Positions 37,056-47,035 of a stretch of DNA of 64,000 nucleotides are shown here, one piece after another. Both the position numbers and the translations under genes were made by a program. The stretch spans positions 496,001 through 560,000 of the forward strand of contig NC_011831.1 in NCBI RefSeq assembly GCF_000021945.1. The letters are read 5' to 3'. The notes under the pieces were generated by a model. It saw only the letters and a list, made by a program, of their open reading frames with translations, did no database searches and was not told the DNA's origin. How positions within the stretch are numbered: position 1 is the first letter of the stretch; each line of letters begins with the position of its first letter. The DNA comes from Chloroflexus aggregans DSM 9485 (GTDB lineage: Bacteria; Chloroflexota; Chloroflexia; Chloroflexales; Chloroflexaceae).

Positions 37056-38552
37056 CTATGCCGTCGCTACCAAAGCTTCAAAACCAACCCCACCGATCAA
37101 CTCGGCCAGCCGCCCCGCCGACAGTAATGCCCGCGGAATCGGCGGTCCGATCCGTCCGGCAAAGCACACAATGACCTCGTCGCTGTACTCCATAATTTCA
37201 TCGAGATCGGGGGAAGCAAAGACGACACAACAACCATCATCACGGCGGGCTTGCAACCGGCTCCAGATTGCGCGTGCCGACGCCACATCGAGGCCGCGCG
37301 TTGGCTGTTCAGCCAGAATACCGCGGGCATCCGGTGGGATGAGCGCTAACATCGCACGCTGCTGATTGCCACCCGATAGCGCAGCAATCGGAGTGATCGG
37401 TGTTGCCTTGATCTGATACTCTGCAATCGCTTGTCGGGCCAGTTCCTCCGCCCGACGCCGATCGATCAACACACCGTTTCGTTGCAACAGCGCAAAATGA
37501 TCGGTCAGCGACAATGCACCGATCATCCCGTCGTGCAGACGATCGGCCGGCAGGTATTCTATCCCTGCCTGGCGGAACACCAGCGGCCCTGCACCGCTCA
37601 AGTCACGACCATTCACCAACACCTGGCCCCGTTCAGGCACCAATTGACCGGCAAGCAGACGGAGCAACACTTGCTGACCGCTCCCATCAAGCCCGGCCAA
37701 CCCAATGATACGTCCCGCAGTAAAGCGATGATTCAAATCAACCAACTGCAACATACCACTCCGCACCGTCACATGCTTCAATTCCCAAACCGGCGGTGCA
37801 TCAATAGTGGGCAGGGGACGGTACACTGATGAAGCGGTACCGGCATCACCAAACATCAACGACAACAAATACTCTTGCGGTTGTGGCATTGGCAATTGAC
37901 CGGGAGGTACCACCCGTCCGTTACGGAGCACCGTCACGGTATCGCACAACTCGGCCACCTCTTCCAACTTATGCGATACAAATAGGACGGTCCGTCCCTC
38001 GGCGGCAATTTGGCGCAGCGCTGCAAACAGCGCTCGAGCTTGGGCAGCGGTAATGCCGGTCGTTGGTTCGTCGAGAATGAGCACCTGTGCGCCACACAAC
38101 AGTAAGCGCATGATCTCTACTTGCTGGCGCTGACCGACCGTCAACTGTTCGATGCGGGCTGTCGGATCGACCGTGAAGCCTAGCTGTGCGGACAATTCGC
38201 GCAGTACCATCTCCGCAGCTCGTCGTGAACGAAACACACCCGGTGGAGCGGCACAGAGCAGATTTTCGATCACGGTAAACGCCGGAATATCAAGTGGTTC
38301 TTGATGAACCATCCCCACACCGGCAGCGAGGGCATCCCCCGGCCCACGCAACCGCTGTACCACACCGTTAAACCGAATCTGACCCTCATCTGGCCGTAGA
38401 TACCCGGCCAGCAATTTCATCAGGGTACTCTTACCGGCACCGTTTTCGCCCAACACCCCGTGAATCTGGCCAGATGCAAACGAGATGGACAGTTGATCAT
38501 TGGCGCATACCGCACCAAAACGTTTCGTAAGATGTTCAACCGTGATTTGCAT
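37056..38552 (-). CDS. Nucleoside-type ABC transporter ATPase, two nucleotide-binding domains
   Basis: A 498-residue tandem ATPase. The first half has an intact Walker A (GENGAGKST), signature LTVGQRQQVE and Walker B LILDEPT. In the second half Walker A is degenerate (GLDGSGQQ, lacking GKS/T) while the signature LSGGNQQRAM is kept and Walker B reads ILAEQP, so this site is probably non-hydrolytic, as is usual in the YufO/RbsA-like family. It sits between the binding-protein and permease genes. Confidence 0.9.
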   Translation of the reverse strand: MQITVEHLTKRFGAVCANDQLSISFASGQIHGVLGENGAGKSTLMKLLAGYLRPDEGQIRFNGVVQRLRGPGDALAAGVGMVHQEPLDIPAFTVIENLLCAAPPGVFRSRRAAEMVLRELSAQLGFTVDPTARIEQLTVGQRQQVEIMRLLLCGAQVLILDEPTTGITAAQARALFAALRQIAAEGRTVLFVSHKLEEVAELCDTVTVLRNGRVVPPGQLPMPQPQEYLLSLMFGDAGTASSVYRPLPTIDAPPVWELKHVTVRSGMLQLVDLNHRFTAGRIIGLAGLDGSGQQVLLRLLAGQLVPERGQVLVNGRDLSGAGPLVFRQAGIEYLPADRLHDGMIGALSLTDHFALLQRNGVLIDRRRAEELARQAIAEYQIKATPITPIAALSGGNQQRAMLALIPPDARGILAEQPTRGLDVASARAIWSRLQARRDDGCCVVFASPDLDEIMEYSDEVIVCFAGRIGPPIPRALLSAGRLAELIGGVGFEALVATA

Positions 38553-38586
38553 GGGTTGGGTTAACTATGTGGTTATGGTGATATGT

Positions 38587-38620
38587 ATGGTAGAGGCAGA
38601 CGGTTGCCTACCCCTACCAT
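38587..38620 (-). terminator. Hairpin between BMP lipoprotein and ATPase genes
   Basis: A two-part stem, ATGGTAG/CTACCAT (38587-38593, 38614-38620) with inner AGGCA/TGCCT, lies 31 bases after the lipoprotein stop. It probably attenuates read-through so that more binding protein is made. Confidence 0.55.
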
Positions 38621-38651
38621 GTCAATCACGTATTAATTATCGTCGCTTGAA

Positions 38652-39893
38652 TTACGGTGCGCTTTGACCTTCGATACCGGCTAATAACTGCTGCGTATAC
38701 CAAATCGTTTTATCATCGGCGACTTGACCTTCAGGAACGAAGACGCTACCGTCTTGATAGTAGAGAGGTCCGGTGAACAGGTTTAAGCTTCCATCGGCCA
38801 GCTTAGCGATGAACTCATCAAGCTTCGCCGCATTCTCGGCGCTCAGAGCAGGCCCCTTGACAAAACCGATCATGCTTGTATCGGGATCATTGAGGTTGCT
38901 CCAGTTCGGTCCCGTCCATTCCCATGCCGGCTCCCACTTGCCTGAGCGGGCCAGCTCCACCAACCGCTTATAATCAGGCCCCCAGTTAAAGTACGGCACT
39001 CCCAAACAAACGGCTTCACCCTGCGCACATGCTCCCTTGAAATCGTAGGGGACTGCAAACACCCGTTTCCCGGCTTGCGTCGCCTTGTTGGCCTCAACAA
39101 TCGCCTCGGTGGTATCAATGCCCGACAGGATCACATCGTAGCCCTCGTTAATAAAATCATTCGCTACCTTTGTCGGATCGAGGGTCACACCGGGAATGTT
39201 GAACCAGAAGCCGATCCACGTCACCTTAAACGCCAGTTCGCTGGCCGGACGACCACGGTACGTCTCCCAGCAGTAGCGAGCGCCGAGGTACGTCGAATTC
39301 ACCAAACGACGGGTTTCGGGATCGATCAGCGGACCGAGGTAGGCCAACTTACCGGCTTCGGTGGTCAACGCTGCGGCGCAGCCGGCAATCATCTTCCCGT
39401 ACTCCATCCGCCCCATCAGATTGCGCACATTCGACGGCGCTTCGCCGGTCAGCACTTTATCACCAGAAGCGTGGATGAAGAAGACATCTGGATGCGCAGC
39501 GGCTGCGATGTTGGTACCATCGGCAAACTCGGCTGAATTGGTAATCACCAGTTTTGCCCCTTGCCCGATCAGCTCTTCGATCACCTGCTCCACCTTCACA
39601 TTCGGTCGATCGGCGGGGTTTACTTTGTCGATGTAGATAAACTTGACATCGGGCAGTTTCTCGACGACATACTGAGCGCCTTCGTAATGGGCCTGATTCC
39701 AACCACCGTCATTGATCGGGCCTACGAGCACCATGCCGAAGGTAAACTCTTCGGCAGAAGCCGCCGGCGCCGTAGTCGGTTCGGCTGCCGGAGCAGTGGT
39801 GGGTGCGGCTGTCGGCTGCGTTCCACACGCGGTCAGGATCAGGCTGAAGAGCATGATGACCAGCAACAGCCAACGGACACCTTGGTTTCTCAT
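38652..39893 (-). CDS. BMP-family substrate-binding lipoprotein
   Basis: A 413-residue lipoprotein. The signal peptide ends in LILTAC, with Cys23 the anchor, then a PTTAPA-rich linker like that of the sugar-binding lipoprotein. The mature domain starts FTFGMVLVGPINDGGWNQAHYEG, the hallmark of basic membrane protein (BMP/PnrA/Med) nucleoside-binding proteins. The ATG at 39893 follows AAGGAG by 8 bases. First gene of a four-gene nucleoside-type ABC importer operon; the ligand may be a purine nucleoside or another small molecule. Confidence 0.9.
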   Translation of the reverse strand: MRNQGVRWLLLVIMLFSLILTACGTQPTAAPTTAPAAEPTTAPAASAEEFTFGMVLVGPINDGGWNQAHYEGAQYVVEKLPDVKFIYIDKVNPADRPNVKVEQVIEELIGQGAKLVITNSAEFADGTNIAAAAHPDVFFIHASGDKVLTGEAPSNVRNLMGRMEYGKMIAGCAAALTTEAGKLAYLGPLIDPETRRLVNSTYLGARYCWETYRGRPASELAFKVTWIGFWFNIPGVTLDPTKVANDFINEGYDVILSGIDTTEAIVEANKATQAGKRVFAVPYDFKGACAQGEAVCLGVPYFNWGPDYKRLVELARSGKWEPAWEWTGPNWSNLNDPDTSMIGFVKGPALSAENAAKLDEFIAKLADGSLNLFTGPLYYQDGSVFVPEGQVADDKTIWYTQQLLAGIEGQSAP

Positions 39894-40072
39894 CGGTCGA
39901 CTCCTTACAAGCATCTGCAAACCTTATACCAGAACAACGAAGCGGCGCAATCGATGACAATGACGGCCATCGCTGCGCCGAGACGGTTTGCGCAGATACG
40001 CACCTCTAACGGGGAGGGCTTCCCTGCCGGCTTCTTCGCCGATCAGGGCGCTATCACGGAGCGCCCGATTAC
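39894..40072 (-). promoter_or_regulatory. Structured 180-nt leader of the BMP transporter operon
   Basis: The predicted leader holds several hairpins: a perfect 7-bp stem GGGCGCT/AGCGCCC (40066-40060 with 40052-40046), a CGGC/GCCG hairpin right after it, and CTGCGC/GCGCAG (about 39990-39968). The length and stacking of stems suggest a cis-regulatory RNA. Conserved cores of purine, TPP, cobalamin, SAM and FMN riboswitches were looked for and not found. Confidence 0.4.
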
Positions 40073-40078
40073 GCGGCG

Positions 40079-40107
40079 AGTATATCCGAGGTAGACGCGA
40101 CTGTCAA
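40079..40107 (-). promoter_or_regulatory. Consensus promoter of the BMP transporter operon
   Basis: Minus-strand TTGACA (40107-40102), exactly 17 bases, TATACT (40084-40079). Transcription should start near 40072. Confidence 0.8.
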
Positions 40108-40129
40108 TTGAAGTAGGATGGGGAAGTGG

Positions 40130-40261
40130 TCAGGCATGGTCAGGGTAGTCCCAATCGAACCAAGGCCCCCATGGATTCTCACTATGTGGCGCATTTAGTA
40201 CTAGGTTACCGATCAGCACTTCACACGCACACCGGTGGCTGAAAACAGCGATAACTGCCAC
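40130..40261 (-). CDS. Possible small ORF or gene remnant, 43 residues
   Basis: A short frame from GTG at 40261 to TGA at 40132-40130, with an in-frame stop ten codons above the GTG. The C-terminus, ENPWGPWFDWDYPDHA, is rich in Trp, Asp and Pro and does not look random. It could be the tail of a decayed gene. No ribosome site is clear. Low confidence. Confidence 0.25.
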   Translation of the reverse strand: MAVIAVFSHRCACEVLIGNLVLNAPHSENPWGPWFDWDYPDHA

Positions 40262-40656
40262 CTCATTGAACGCTTCGAGCGCACCCGGTTACAGTACCGG
40301 TAGTATGAACACACATCATTGCGATGCCGTTGGTCCGTGAAATCATGGACAAGCGAGCCGAGCTTTCCTTACCACGCAACGACAGCGTGAGACAGCCTCT
40401 TACCACCGTCACCGCCGGTGAATTAATCAGCGCACCGTGTCACAACTACGTTGGTCAAGGTTCGCGTTTTTCGGGTCGACGCGAACAGGGTTATGGTCGT
40501 CAGTCAGGTCGCAAATGCCATTCCTGATATGCGGCGCACAATCGGGTTCTTGCGCATTTATACCTATCGCAGCCCATCGCCAGGCAACACGTAGTACAAT
40601 CATCATGGCCCGGCGTCGTAGTGCCTGTACTACAACACAGCGTTGCCGATATTGCA

Positions 40657-40686
40657 TTGATTGCATCCGCAACAGTATGCTACAAT
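40657..40686 (+). promoter_or_regulatory. Promoter of malQ
   Basis: TTGATT (40657-40662), 18 bases, TACAAT (40681-40686). Start near 40693, just before the ATG at 40724. Confidence 0.6.
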
Positions 40687-40723
40687 ACCGGCCAGTTCGT
40701 TGGTTAGGTATTGGAGTACTATT

Positions 40724-42238
40724 ATGCAATTTCAGCGCGCAAGTGGTATCTTGCTCCATCCCTCATCGCTGCCCGGACCATGGGGGATTGGCGATTTAGG
40801 CCCGATGGCCTACCGGTTTGTCGACTTTTTGGTAGCAGCCGGGCAATCACTCTGGCAGGTCTTGCCACTTGGCCCAACCGGTTACGGAGACTCACCTTAC
40901 CAGTGCTTTTCAGCCTTTGCCGGCAATCCACTTCTGATCAGTATTGATGACCTCATCGAACACAATCTCTTAACCGTCGACGAAGCCCGGGCCGCACTCG
41001 GTTATCTTCCGGCAGAACGGGTCGATTTCGGTTCACTTATTCCGGCCAAGCAAACCCTACTTCGTCAGAGTTTTGAACGGTTTCGTAGCAGCCGTGGCAC
41101 ACCGCTCCATCAAGCGTACACACGATTTTGCCTCGAGAATGCAGAGTGGCTGGCGGATTATGCCCTCTTTATGGCGATCAAAGAGGCGCAAGGCGGTGGC
41201 AGTTGGCACAATTGGCCTCCCGATCTGCGCGACCGCAAGCCCGAGGCGTTGGCCCGCATTCGCCGCGATCTTGCGGTGAAGATTGACTTTCACCAGTACG
41301 TGCAGTTCCTCTTCTTCCGCCAATGGCAATCTCTGAAGGAATATGCCAATCAACAAGGCGTGATTATTATCGGCGATGCACCGATTTTTGTCGCCGACGA
41401 TAGCGCTGATGTCTGGGCACATCGCGATCTCTTTTACGTTGATGCGCAGGGAATGCCAACGGTGGTCGCCGGTGTGCCACCAGATTACTTCAGCACCACC
41501 GGCCAGCGCTGGGGGAACCCGCTCTATCGGTGGGATAAAATGGCCATGACCGGTTATCGTTGGTGGGTAGCACGGATGCGACAGGCACTTACGTTGTACG
41601 ACGTGCTGCGTCTTGATCATTTTCGCGGATTTGAAGCTTATTGGGAAGTGCCGGCCAGTGCGCCGACAGCAGTTGAGGGGCGGTGGGTGAAAGGACCGGG
41701 CGCCGATCTGTTTCACGTCTTGCATGCTGAGTTAGGTGATTTACCGATTATCGCCGAAGACCTTGGTCTGATTACACCGGAAGTAGAAAAACTGCGGCTC
41801 GCATTCGGGCTACCCGGCATGAAGGTGCTCCATTTTGCCTTCGGTGATAATCCGAACAACCCTTACTTGCCACACAACTACACAACGAATTATGTCGTCT
41901 ATACCGGCACCCACGATAATGACACAACGGTGGGCTGGTTCAACACCCTCGATCCGGCCGGCCGGGCCGCCGTTCTCACCTATCTTGGCCGTGATGAACA
42001 GACGGTTGATATTGCATGGGATCTGATGCGGCTGGGGATGATGTCCGTTGCCAATTACGTAATTACGCCTTTGCAAGATGTGTTACGGCTCGGCTCGGAG
42101 GCACGGATGAATATGCCGGGTCGCCTCGGCGGCAATTGGGCGTGGCGGTTTTCGGCTGATGCGCTACAGGAAGAACTGGTGGCACTGTTGCGAAAACTCA
42201 CCTACACCTATGGTCGGCTTCAACCGGCAAAAAGCTGA
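40724..42238 (+). CDS. malQ: 4-alpha-glucanotransferase (amylomaltase)
   Basis: A 504-residue GH77 enzyme that transfers maltodextrin segments between glucans. It begins [22 protein letters not shown] and keeps the GH77 core: nucleophile Asp in [15 protein letters not shown], the acid/base Glu in [13 protein letters not shown], and [18 protein letters not shown] lies 8 bases upstream of the ATG. The 3' end overlaps the convergent recF by 19 bases. It probably handles maltodextrins from glycogen or from the upstream importer. Confidence 0.96.
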   Translation: MQFQRASGILLHPSSLPGPWGIGDLGPMAYRFVDFLVAAGQSLWQVLPLGPTGYGDSPYQCFSAFAGNPLLISIDDLIEHNLLTVDEARAALGYLPAERVDFGSLIPAKQTLLRQSFERFRSSRGTPLHQAYTRFCLENAEWLADYALFMAIKEAQGGGSWHNWPPDLRDRKPEALARIRRDLAVKIDFHQYVQFLFFRQWQSLKEYANQQGVIIIGDAPIFVADDSADVWAHRDLFYVDAQGMPTVVAGVPPDYFSTTGQRWGNPLYRWDKMAMTGYRWWVARMRQALTLYDVLRLDHFRGFEAYWEVPASAPTAVEGRWVKGPGADLFHVLHAELGDLPIIAEDLGLITPEVEKLRLAFGLPGMKVLHFAFGDNPNNPYLPHNYTTNYVVYTGTHDNDTTVGWFNTLDPAGRAAVLTYLGRDEQTVDIAWDLMRLGMMSVANYVITPLQDVLRLGSEARMNMPGRLGGNWAWRFSADALQEELVALLRKLTYTYGRLQPAKS

Positions 42239-43398
42239 CCATCTTCGACCCGAAAGCGACGGGCGGCAGCGAGAAAATCAGCACTAAAGTCGCTCAGATT
42301 GGTGGCCGTGAGCAGTGTCTGCTGTTGCGGGCGCAGAATAAGGTCAAGCAAATGCATGCGACGTCGGTTGTCGAGTTCGCTCAAAACATCATCGAGTAAG
42401 AGCACCGGTGCATCACCACCGCGTTGCTGCATCAGTTCGGCTTCACCGATCTTGAGCGCAAGGGCAATGGTACGTTGTTGACCACGCGAACCATACCGAC
42501 CAAGATTCACACCGGCAACGTTAAAAACCAGATCATCACGGTGTGGTCCGCAGAGTGTCTGCCCACGGGCCAGCTCATCGGTACGCTGAGCGGCAAACGC
42601 TAAACGTAGTCGCTCGGCTAGACTACCGGCATCGCGCGCTGCGTCGAGGTCACAACTGGCGATATATTCAATCTGCAATTCGTGTTCGCCACCGCTAATC
42701 TTTCGGTAAATGGACCCGGCCAGCGCGCTCAATTCGACAACGGCCCGCAACCGTTCGGCCAACAAATATCCTCCGGCAGCGGCCAGCTCTTGATCCCAAT
42801 ACCCTAACTCGGCATCAACATTGCGGGGCAAGCGACGTTGTTCACGCCATGCGCGCAAGAGACTATTGCGTTGCAACAGAATCTTCTGGTAATACGCCAG
42901 GGTTCGCACGTAGTGCGGATCGAGCTGTGAGAGGGTAATGTCGAGGTAGCGCCGCCGTTCGGCAGGGGGGCCATCAACCAGCATGACATCGGTAGGGGTA
43001 AAGAGCACTACCCGCAACTGACCGATCAGATCAATCGCGCGCGCCGGGCGCTTATCGATCCGCACCAATTTTTGCGCGCCGTTTAGCGGCTGACCACCAT
43101 CATCGAGCCGGCGCTGTACCAGTATCTCAAGCCGTACCGGTCCGATCCGACGCTCAACATCGGCTGCAATGCGGGCAAAAGGTGGCGCGCCGGCTTCACC
43201 GACTGCATCCCAGCGCACGAGGTCGCGATCGCTGCTGAGGCGAGGCGAGCGCGTAGTGGCGAGATAAAAAATAGCCTCAAGGAGGCTCGTCTTACCGGCA
43301 GCATTCGGGCCGTACAAGAGGATCGTTGTCGGCGAGAGGGCCACATCTTGCCGCCGGTAGTTACGAAAATCGCGCAAAGCAAGGTGATGAATGTACAT
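42220..43398 (-). CDS. recF: DNA replication and repair protein RecF
   Basis: A 392-residue SMC-like ATPase. The Walker A loop [17 protein letters not shown] follows the N-terminal LRDFRNY motif, and the C-terminal half has [19 protein letters not shown] and [12 protein letters not shown] (signature and Walker B). RecF loads RecA at gaps via RecOR. The start is at 43398, 27 codons inside the longest frame. It is 20 bases from fni, away from the usual dnaA-dnaN-recF context, so it is not origin-linked here. Confidence 0.93.
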   Translation of the reverse strand: MYIHHLALRDFRNYRRQDVALSPTTILLYGPNAAGKTSLLEAIFYLATTRSPRLSSDRDLVRWDAVGEAGAPPFARIAADVERRIGPVRLEILVQRRLDDGGQPLNGAQKLVRIDKRPARAIDLIGQLRVVLFTPTDVMLVDGPPAERRRYLDITLSQLDPHYVRTLAYYQKILLQRNSLLRAWREQRRLPRNVDAELGYWDQELAAAGGYLLAERLRAVVELSALAGSIYRKISGGEHELQIEYIASCDLDAARDAGSLAERLRLAFAAQRTDELARGQTLCGPHRDDLVFNVAGVNLGRYGSRGQQRTIALALKIGEAELMQQRGGDAPVLLLDDVLSELDNRRRMHLLDLILRPQQQTLLTATNLSDFSADFLAAARRFRVEDGQLFAG

Positions 43399-43418
43399 AT
43401 GCAGGTCGCAGCAGCGGA

Positions 43419-44459
43419 TTACGGGCGCATACCGAGACGGAGATTTCGTAACTCGCTCAAGTTCGCGCAACCGCTGCAAAACATCGCCACCCGCAACTCA
43501 CGAATGAATGCGCTCAACCCCTCGATCACCGCCTCAGCACCACGTTCGTTGATCGCATCAAAGAGGGCGGGCCGCGCCGTTCCGGCCAGATCGGCCCCTA
43601 ACGCAATGGCCTTCGCCACATCAACACCACTCCGCACGCCACCTGAAGCGATGAGCGTGACATCGGGTAACGCCGCGCGCACCTCACGCACGCATTCGGT
43701 CGTCGGCAAACCCCAATCGGCGAATGCACTGGCCACCCGCCGCCCGGTATCGTTGGGTTGGCGGAAGCGTTCGACTTCACTCCAGCTCGTACCACCGGCA
43801 CCGGCGACATCGATGATGCGTACTCCGACTTCGTATAGCCGGATCGCGTCAGCCGCACCGATCCCGTTCCCAACCTCTTTGACGACAACCGGTACTTCAA
43901 GGCGACGACAGACCTCTTCGATCTTGTTCAATAAGCCTTTAAAATTCACATCACCTTCAGGTTGTACGGCTTCTTGGAGCGGGTTCAAATGCAAAATCAA
44001 CGCATCAGCCTCGATCATCTCAACCGCCCGTCGGCAATGATCGACGGTAAAGCCGTAATTGAGTTGGACAGCACCGACGTTCGCCAAGAGCGGAATCCGT
44101 GGCGCAACGCGACGCACCTGATAGGTACTCGCAAGACGCGGATCCATCACTGCAGCCCGCTGTGAGCCAACCCCCATCGGCAGGCCGAGATACTCAGCAG
44201 CCTCGGCCAGCGTCAAATTGATCTTCTCGGCACTCGCTGTGCCACCGGTCATTGAACTGATCAGCAATGGTGCAGCGATAGGTTTGCCGAGAAAGGTGGT
44301 GCGTGTATCAACCTCATTGAGATCGAGTTCGGGTAACGCGCGGTGAGGTAGACGGTAGGCGGCAAAACCGGTAACGACACCCTTGGCAGCAACATCTTCG
44401 TTGAGCACGATTCGGATGTGATCTACTTTACGCGATTCAGTTCTGTCGTCACCGGGCAT
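43419..44459 (-). CDS. fni: Isopentenyl-diphosphate delta-isomerase, type 2 (FMN)
   Basis: A 346-residue FMN-dependent enzyme that interconverts IPP and DMAPP for isoprenoid (including carotenoid and quinone) synthesis. It shows RKVDHIRIV at the N-terminus, ISSMTGGT and VGSQRAA in the middle, [10 protein letters not shown] and the phosphate-binding [17 protein letters not shown] lies 8 bases before the ATG. Co-directional with recF. Confidence 0.94.
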   Translation of the reverse strand: MPGDDRTESRKVDHIRIVLNEDVAAKGVVTGFAAYRLPHRALPELDLNEVDTRTTFLGKPIAAPLLISSMTGGTASAEKINLTLAEAAEYLGLPMGVGSQRAAVMDPRLASTYQVRRVAPRIPLLANVGAVQLNYGFTVDHCRRAVEMIEADALILHLNPLQEAVQPEGDVNFKGLLNKIEEVCRRLEVPVVVKEVGNGIGAADAIRLYEVGVRIIDVAGAGGTSWSEVERFRQPNDTGRRVASAFADWGLPTTECVREVRAALPDVTLIASGGVRSGVDVAKAIALGADLAGTARPALFDAINERGAEAVIEGLSAFIRELRVAMFCSGCANLSELRNLRLGMRP

Positions 44460-44512
44460 AGCAAACTCCTACACAGGTAAGGAGGGAGACCCACGTTAAC
44501 CGCTTTAGACGG

Positions 44513-44541
44513 ATCATACCAACAAAAGAGAGGAGCGTCAA
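44513..44541 (-). promoter_or_regulatory. Promoter of fni
   Basis: Minus-strand TTGACG (44541-44536), 17 bases, TATGAT (44518-44513), giving a leader of about 45 nt. Confidence 0.7.
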
Positions 44542-44618
44542 ACACGGTAGATTTGGTATCATACGTTCCGGTACTCATTACAACGTTGCTTACGGTGAGT
44601 AAGAAAGCGAAACAGACG

Positions 44619-45989
44619 ATGATGCACGCCGATGTAGTCATTTGTGGCGCCGGTATTGCCGGTGTCGCGCTCGCGCACGAACTCGCCATCGTGCATGGTT
44701 GGCATAACGTTGTGCTGATTGAAGCCGGCGCTCCCTTGACGTTGACCAGTGATAAATCAACCGAATGCTACCGAAACTGGTGGCCGGACGATGCGATGAT
44801 GGCGCTCATGAACCGTAGCATTGATCGATTGGAAGAGATTGCCCTGGCCAGTCGTAATCGGATTCGGCTCAATCGGCGCGGCTATCTTTATGCGACGGCT
44901 GACCCGCAGCGGGCCACACAGTGGCACCTGCAAGCTGAACGAGCAGCCCAACGCGGCGTCGGACCGCTCCGCATTCACCAGAGTACGCAGTCCGCGTACC
45001 AGCCCATCTCCCACGACTGGCGTGAGGCGCCGGATGGGATTGATCTGTTGCTTGATCCTTCCTTGATCCGACGGCATTTTCCTGACCTCAAACCGGCGAC
45101 GATCGCCGTCTTGCATACCCGCCGCTGCGGTTGGTTCAGCGCGCAACAGCTTGGCGCAATGCTGTTGGAAGACGCACGATTTGCCGGCGTTCGGCTCGTG
45201 CATGGGCGTGTGTCGGCAGTTGCACAGCGGGGCAGACGGGTAACGGCGGTGACGGTTGCAACGCCGGGTGGGAGTGAACAAATCGCCACACCATGCTTCG
45301 TCAATGCAGCCGGACCGCATCTTGCGACCGTTAGCGAATTACTTGGCCTTGACCTACCGGTCCATAACCAGTTACATCTCAAAGCTGCCTTTGCCGATAC
45401 GCTTGGTGTGGTACCGCGCACAGCACCACTCTTGATCTGGGGCGATCCGGTCGAGCTGGCGTGGAGTGAGGAGGAACGAGCGGAACTAGGCACCGATCCG
45501 AAAACTGCATGGTTAACCGCACCACTCCCGGCGGGAGTGCATTGTCGCCCTGAGGGTGAAGGAAGCAGCCAACAAGTTCTCGTTCTCTGGGACTACCACC
45601 CACACGATCCTACCGCCCGTACAGCCCACTTCCCGATACCGCTCGATGATACTTTCTTCGAGATCGCGCTGCGAGGGATGGCAACAATGCTCCCCGGCTT
45701 ACAGGCCTATGTTGAACGGTTGCCGCGCGCGTATCTCGACGGCGGCTACTACACCTGCACACCGGAAAATCGGCCCCTGATCGGGCCGCTGCCGCTGGAC
45801 GGCGCGTTTGTCATCGGTGCTCTGGCCGGTTATGGCATTATGGCGGCGCTGGCTGCCGCCGAACTATTGGCAGCCCACATAACCGGATCACCGTTGCCGA
45901 GTTACGCTTCTGCATTTCATCCGGCTCGTTACGACGATCCGGCGTATCAGGTGCAGATAGCAACGTGGGGAGAAACCGGTCAGTTGTGA
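44619..45989 (+). CDS. FAD-dependent oxidoreductase, DAO/glycine-oxidase family
   Basis: A flavoenzyme of about 456 residues from the ATG at 44619. The Rossmann dinucleotide loop GAGIAGVALAHELA is at the N-terminus. The C-terminal flavin-contact region YTCTPENRPLIGPLPLDGAFVIGALAGYGI is typical of D-amino-acid / sarcosine / glycine oxidases. Start uncertain: a GTG at 44595 and an ATG at 44553 are also in frame, and no ribosome site is strong. The substrate is probably an amine or amino acid; no partner gene indicates which. Confidence 0.8.
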   Translation: MMHADVVICGAGIAGVALAHELAIVHGWHNVVLIEAGAPLTLTSDKSTECYRNWWPDDAMMALMNRSIDRLEEIALASRNRIRLNRRGYLYATADPQRATQWHLQAERAAQRGVGPLRIHQSTQSAYQPISHDWREAPDGIDLLLDPSLIRRHFPDLKPATIAVLHTRRCGWFSAQQLGAMLLEDARFAGVRLVHGRVSAVAQRGRRVTAVTVATPGGSEQIATPCFVNAAGPHLATVSELLGLDLPVHNQLHLKAAFADTLGVVPRTAPLLIWGDPVELAWSEEERAELGTDPKTAWLTAPLPAGVHCRPEGEGSSQQVLVLWDYHPHDPTARTAHFPIPLDDTFFEIALRGMATMLPGLQAYVERLPRAYLDGGYYTCTPENRPLIGPLPLDGAFVIGALAGYGIMAALAAAELLAAHITGSPLPSYASAFHPARYDDPAYQVQIATWGETGQL

Positions 45990-46032
45990 GATAAGATCTA
46001 TAGAGCCCATTGTTGATATACCAGCGCAACAT

Positions 46033-46082
46033 TTGACATTGTTGCTCCCTTTCAGCTATTAATGTTCTATGTCTATAGAACA
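46033..46082 (+). promoter_or_regulatory. Promoter and inverted repeat of the first R-M locus
   Basis: TTGACA (46033-46038), 18 bases, TATTAA (46057-46062), followed at the start point by a perfect inverted repeat TGTTCTAT-GTCT-ATAGAACA (46063-46082). The repeat could bind a controller or the endonuclease/methylase itself. The predicted start near 46069 argues against translation from 46062. Confidence 0.55.
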
Positions 46083-46100
46083 TGGGTTCAAAAATATATT

Positions 46101-47024
46101 ATGTCGATCAGCAGGAAATATTTTGCAGAGCCAGACTCATCTCAACGCGCCAAGCGTTTCGCAGACTATAAACCAGAAGCAAGTCTCTGGATAACACTGG
46201 CTACCGGAGATTATTATCCAGACATATTACAAGATGCACGCAATCTCTATAGTCCAGTTATCGAACTATTTGGACAACTTCTCAAACAGTCCGCTTCATC
46301 GCAAGAGTTATTACTACGAATTAGTAAGATTAGTCAGACTTGGATGCGTATTCAGCTCCTAAGAGTCTTCCGAAAATATGTTAACCTTTCTCTTCCAGTT
46401 GAAATGACGAAACGAAAATCCGGTATACTACAAATAATTCAAACCTTTGGTTCACGGTTTCGTTCAATCCCAGAAGTGCAAAAAGCATACAACTCACGCC
46501 CGACTCCAGATGAAGCGCTCTGTGCATTACTATGGGAATACAAGGATCGCGGAAAGAAGGGATACGATTTGACCGAACGTTTTTTCGAGCTATTCCGCGC
46601 ACGGTTTCCCAACCTGATCATCGAAGGCCCAATCCGAGCCGGGCGTGATATTCTGATGGGTGACATCGTTGCTAACTATCCTAATCCCACCCGCCCAATT
46701 GATTTTGTGATATATGAACAAGGGAAGACGTCAATCTTGGCAATTGGGCTAGCTCGTTATGACTCTGATCGGGGAGGGGCGCAGGAAGACGATTGGCCCG
46801 GCCAATATCGCAGCCTCATTGATGAAGTGCTTAATTATGCACATGCACATCAATTAAATATAAAAATCATTCTGTTGAACGACGGGCCGGGTTTATTATT
46901 AGGATCAATGTGGGATGATTATAGCAAACTTGAAGATAGTTACCCTAACAAAGTCATGGTTTTAACCTTACGTATGATTCCTGAACGGCTCCATCTTGCA
47001 TGGCTGCATACACCTGCATCGTAG
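46101..47024 (+). CDS. Putative type II restriction endonuclease
   Basis: A 307-residue protein with no close named family that I recognise. The C-terminal half contains the likely nuclease core: RPIDFVIY followed by ILAIGLARYDSDRGGAQEDDW, an acidic cluster in the place of a PD-(D/E)xK site. Codon use is more AT-rich than in flanking genes. It lies 11 bases before a DNA methyltransferase gene, which is the main reason for the call. Start at 46101 because the first in-frame ATG (46062) is within the promoter. With the methyltransferase broken, the nuclease may be inactive or the host protected otherwise. Confidence 0.6.
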   Translation: MSISRKYFAEPDSSQRAKRFADYKPEASLWITLATGDYYPDILQDARNLYSPVIELFGQLLKQSASSQELLLRISKISQTWMRIQLLRVFRKYVNLSLPVEMTKRKSGILQIIQTFGSRFRSIPEVQKAYNSRPTPDEALCALLWEYKDRGKKGYDLTERFFELFRARFPNLIIEGPIRAGRDILMGDIVANYPNPTRPIDFVIYEQGKTSILAIGLARYDSDRGGAQEDDWPGQYRSLIDEVLNYAHAHQLNIKIILLNDGPGLLLGSMWDDYSKLEDSYPNKVMVLTLRMIPERLHLAWLHTPAS

Positions 47025-47035
47025 AGGATTGCATT

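Larger units (their letters stand above)
40108..40723. other. Mostly empty 600-bp intergenic region
   Basis: Between the divergent BMP operon and malQ. Apart from the small possible ORF (40130-40261), an 8-bp hairpin (arms 40460-40467 and 40479-40486) and the malQ promoter, nothing is recognised; open frames here have no gene-like features. Confidence 0.6.

Noticed and set aside
39894-40072. Known riboswitch class (purine, TPP, cobalamin, SAM, FMN) before the BMP gene
   Set aside because: None of the conserved core motifs could be found on the transcribed strand.
40140-40180. tRNA-like T arm (TTGGTTCGATTGGGA on the minus strand)
   Set aside because: The flanking bases do not pair as a T stem and no acceptor or anticodon arm is found.
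40427-40759. 110-codon minus-strand frame upstream of malQ
   Set aside because: It overlaps the malQ promoter and start, has no ribosome site and no gene-like composition.
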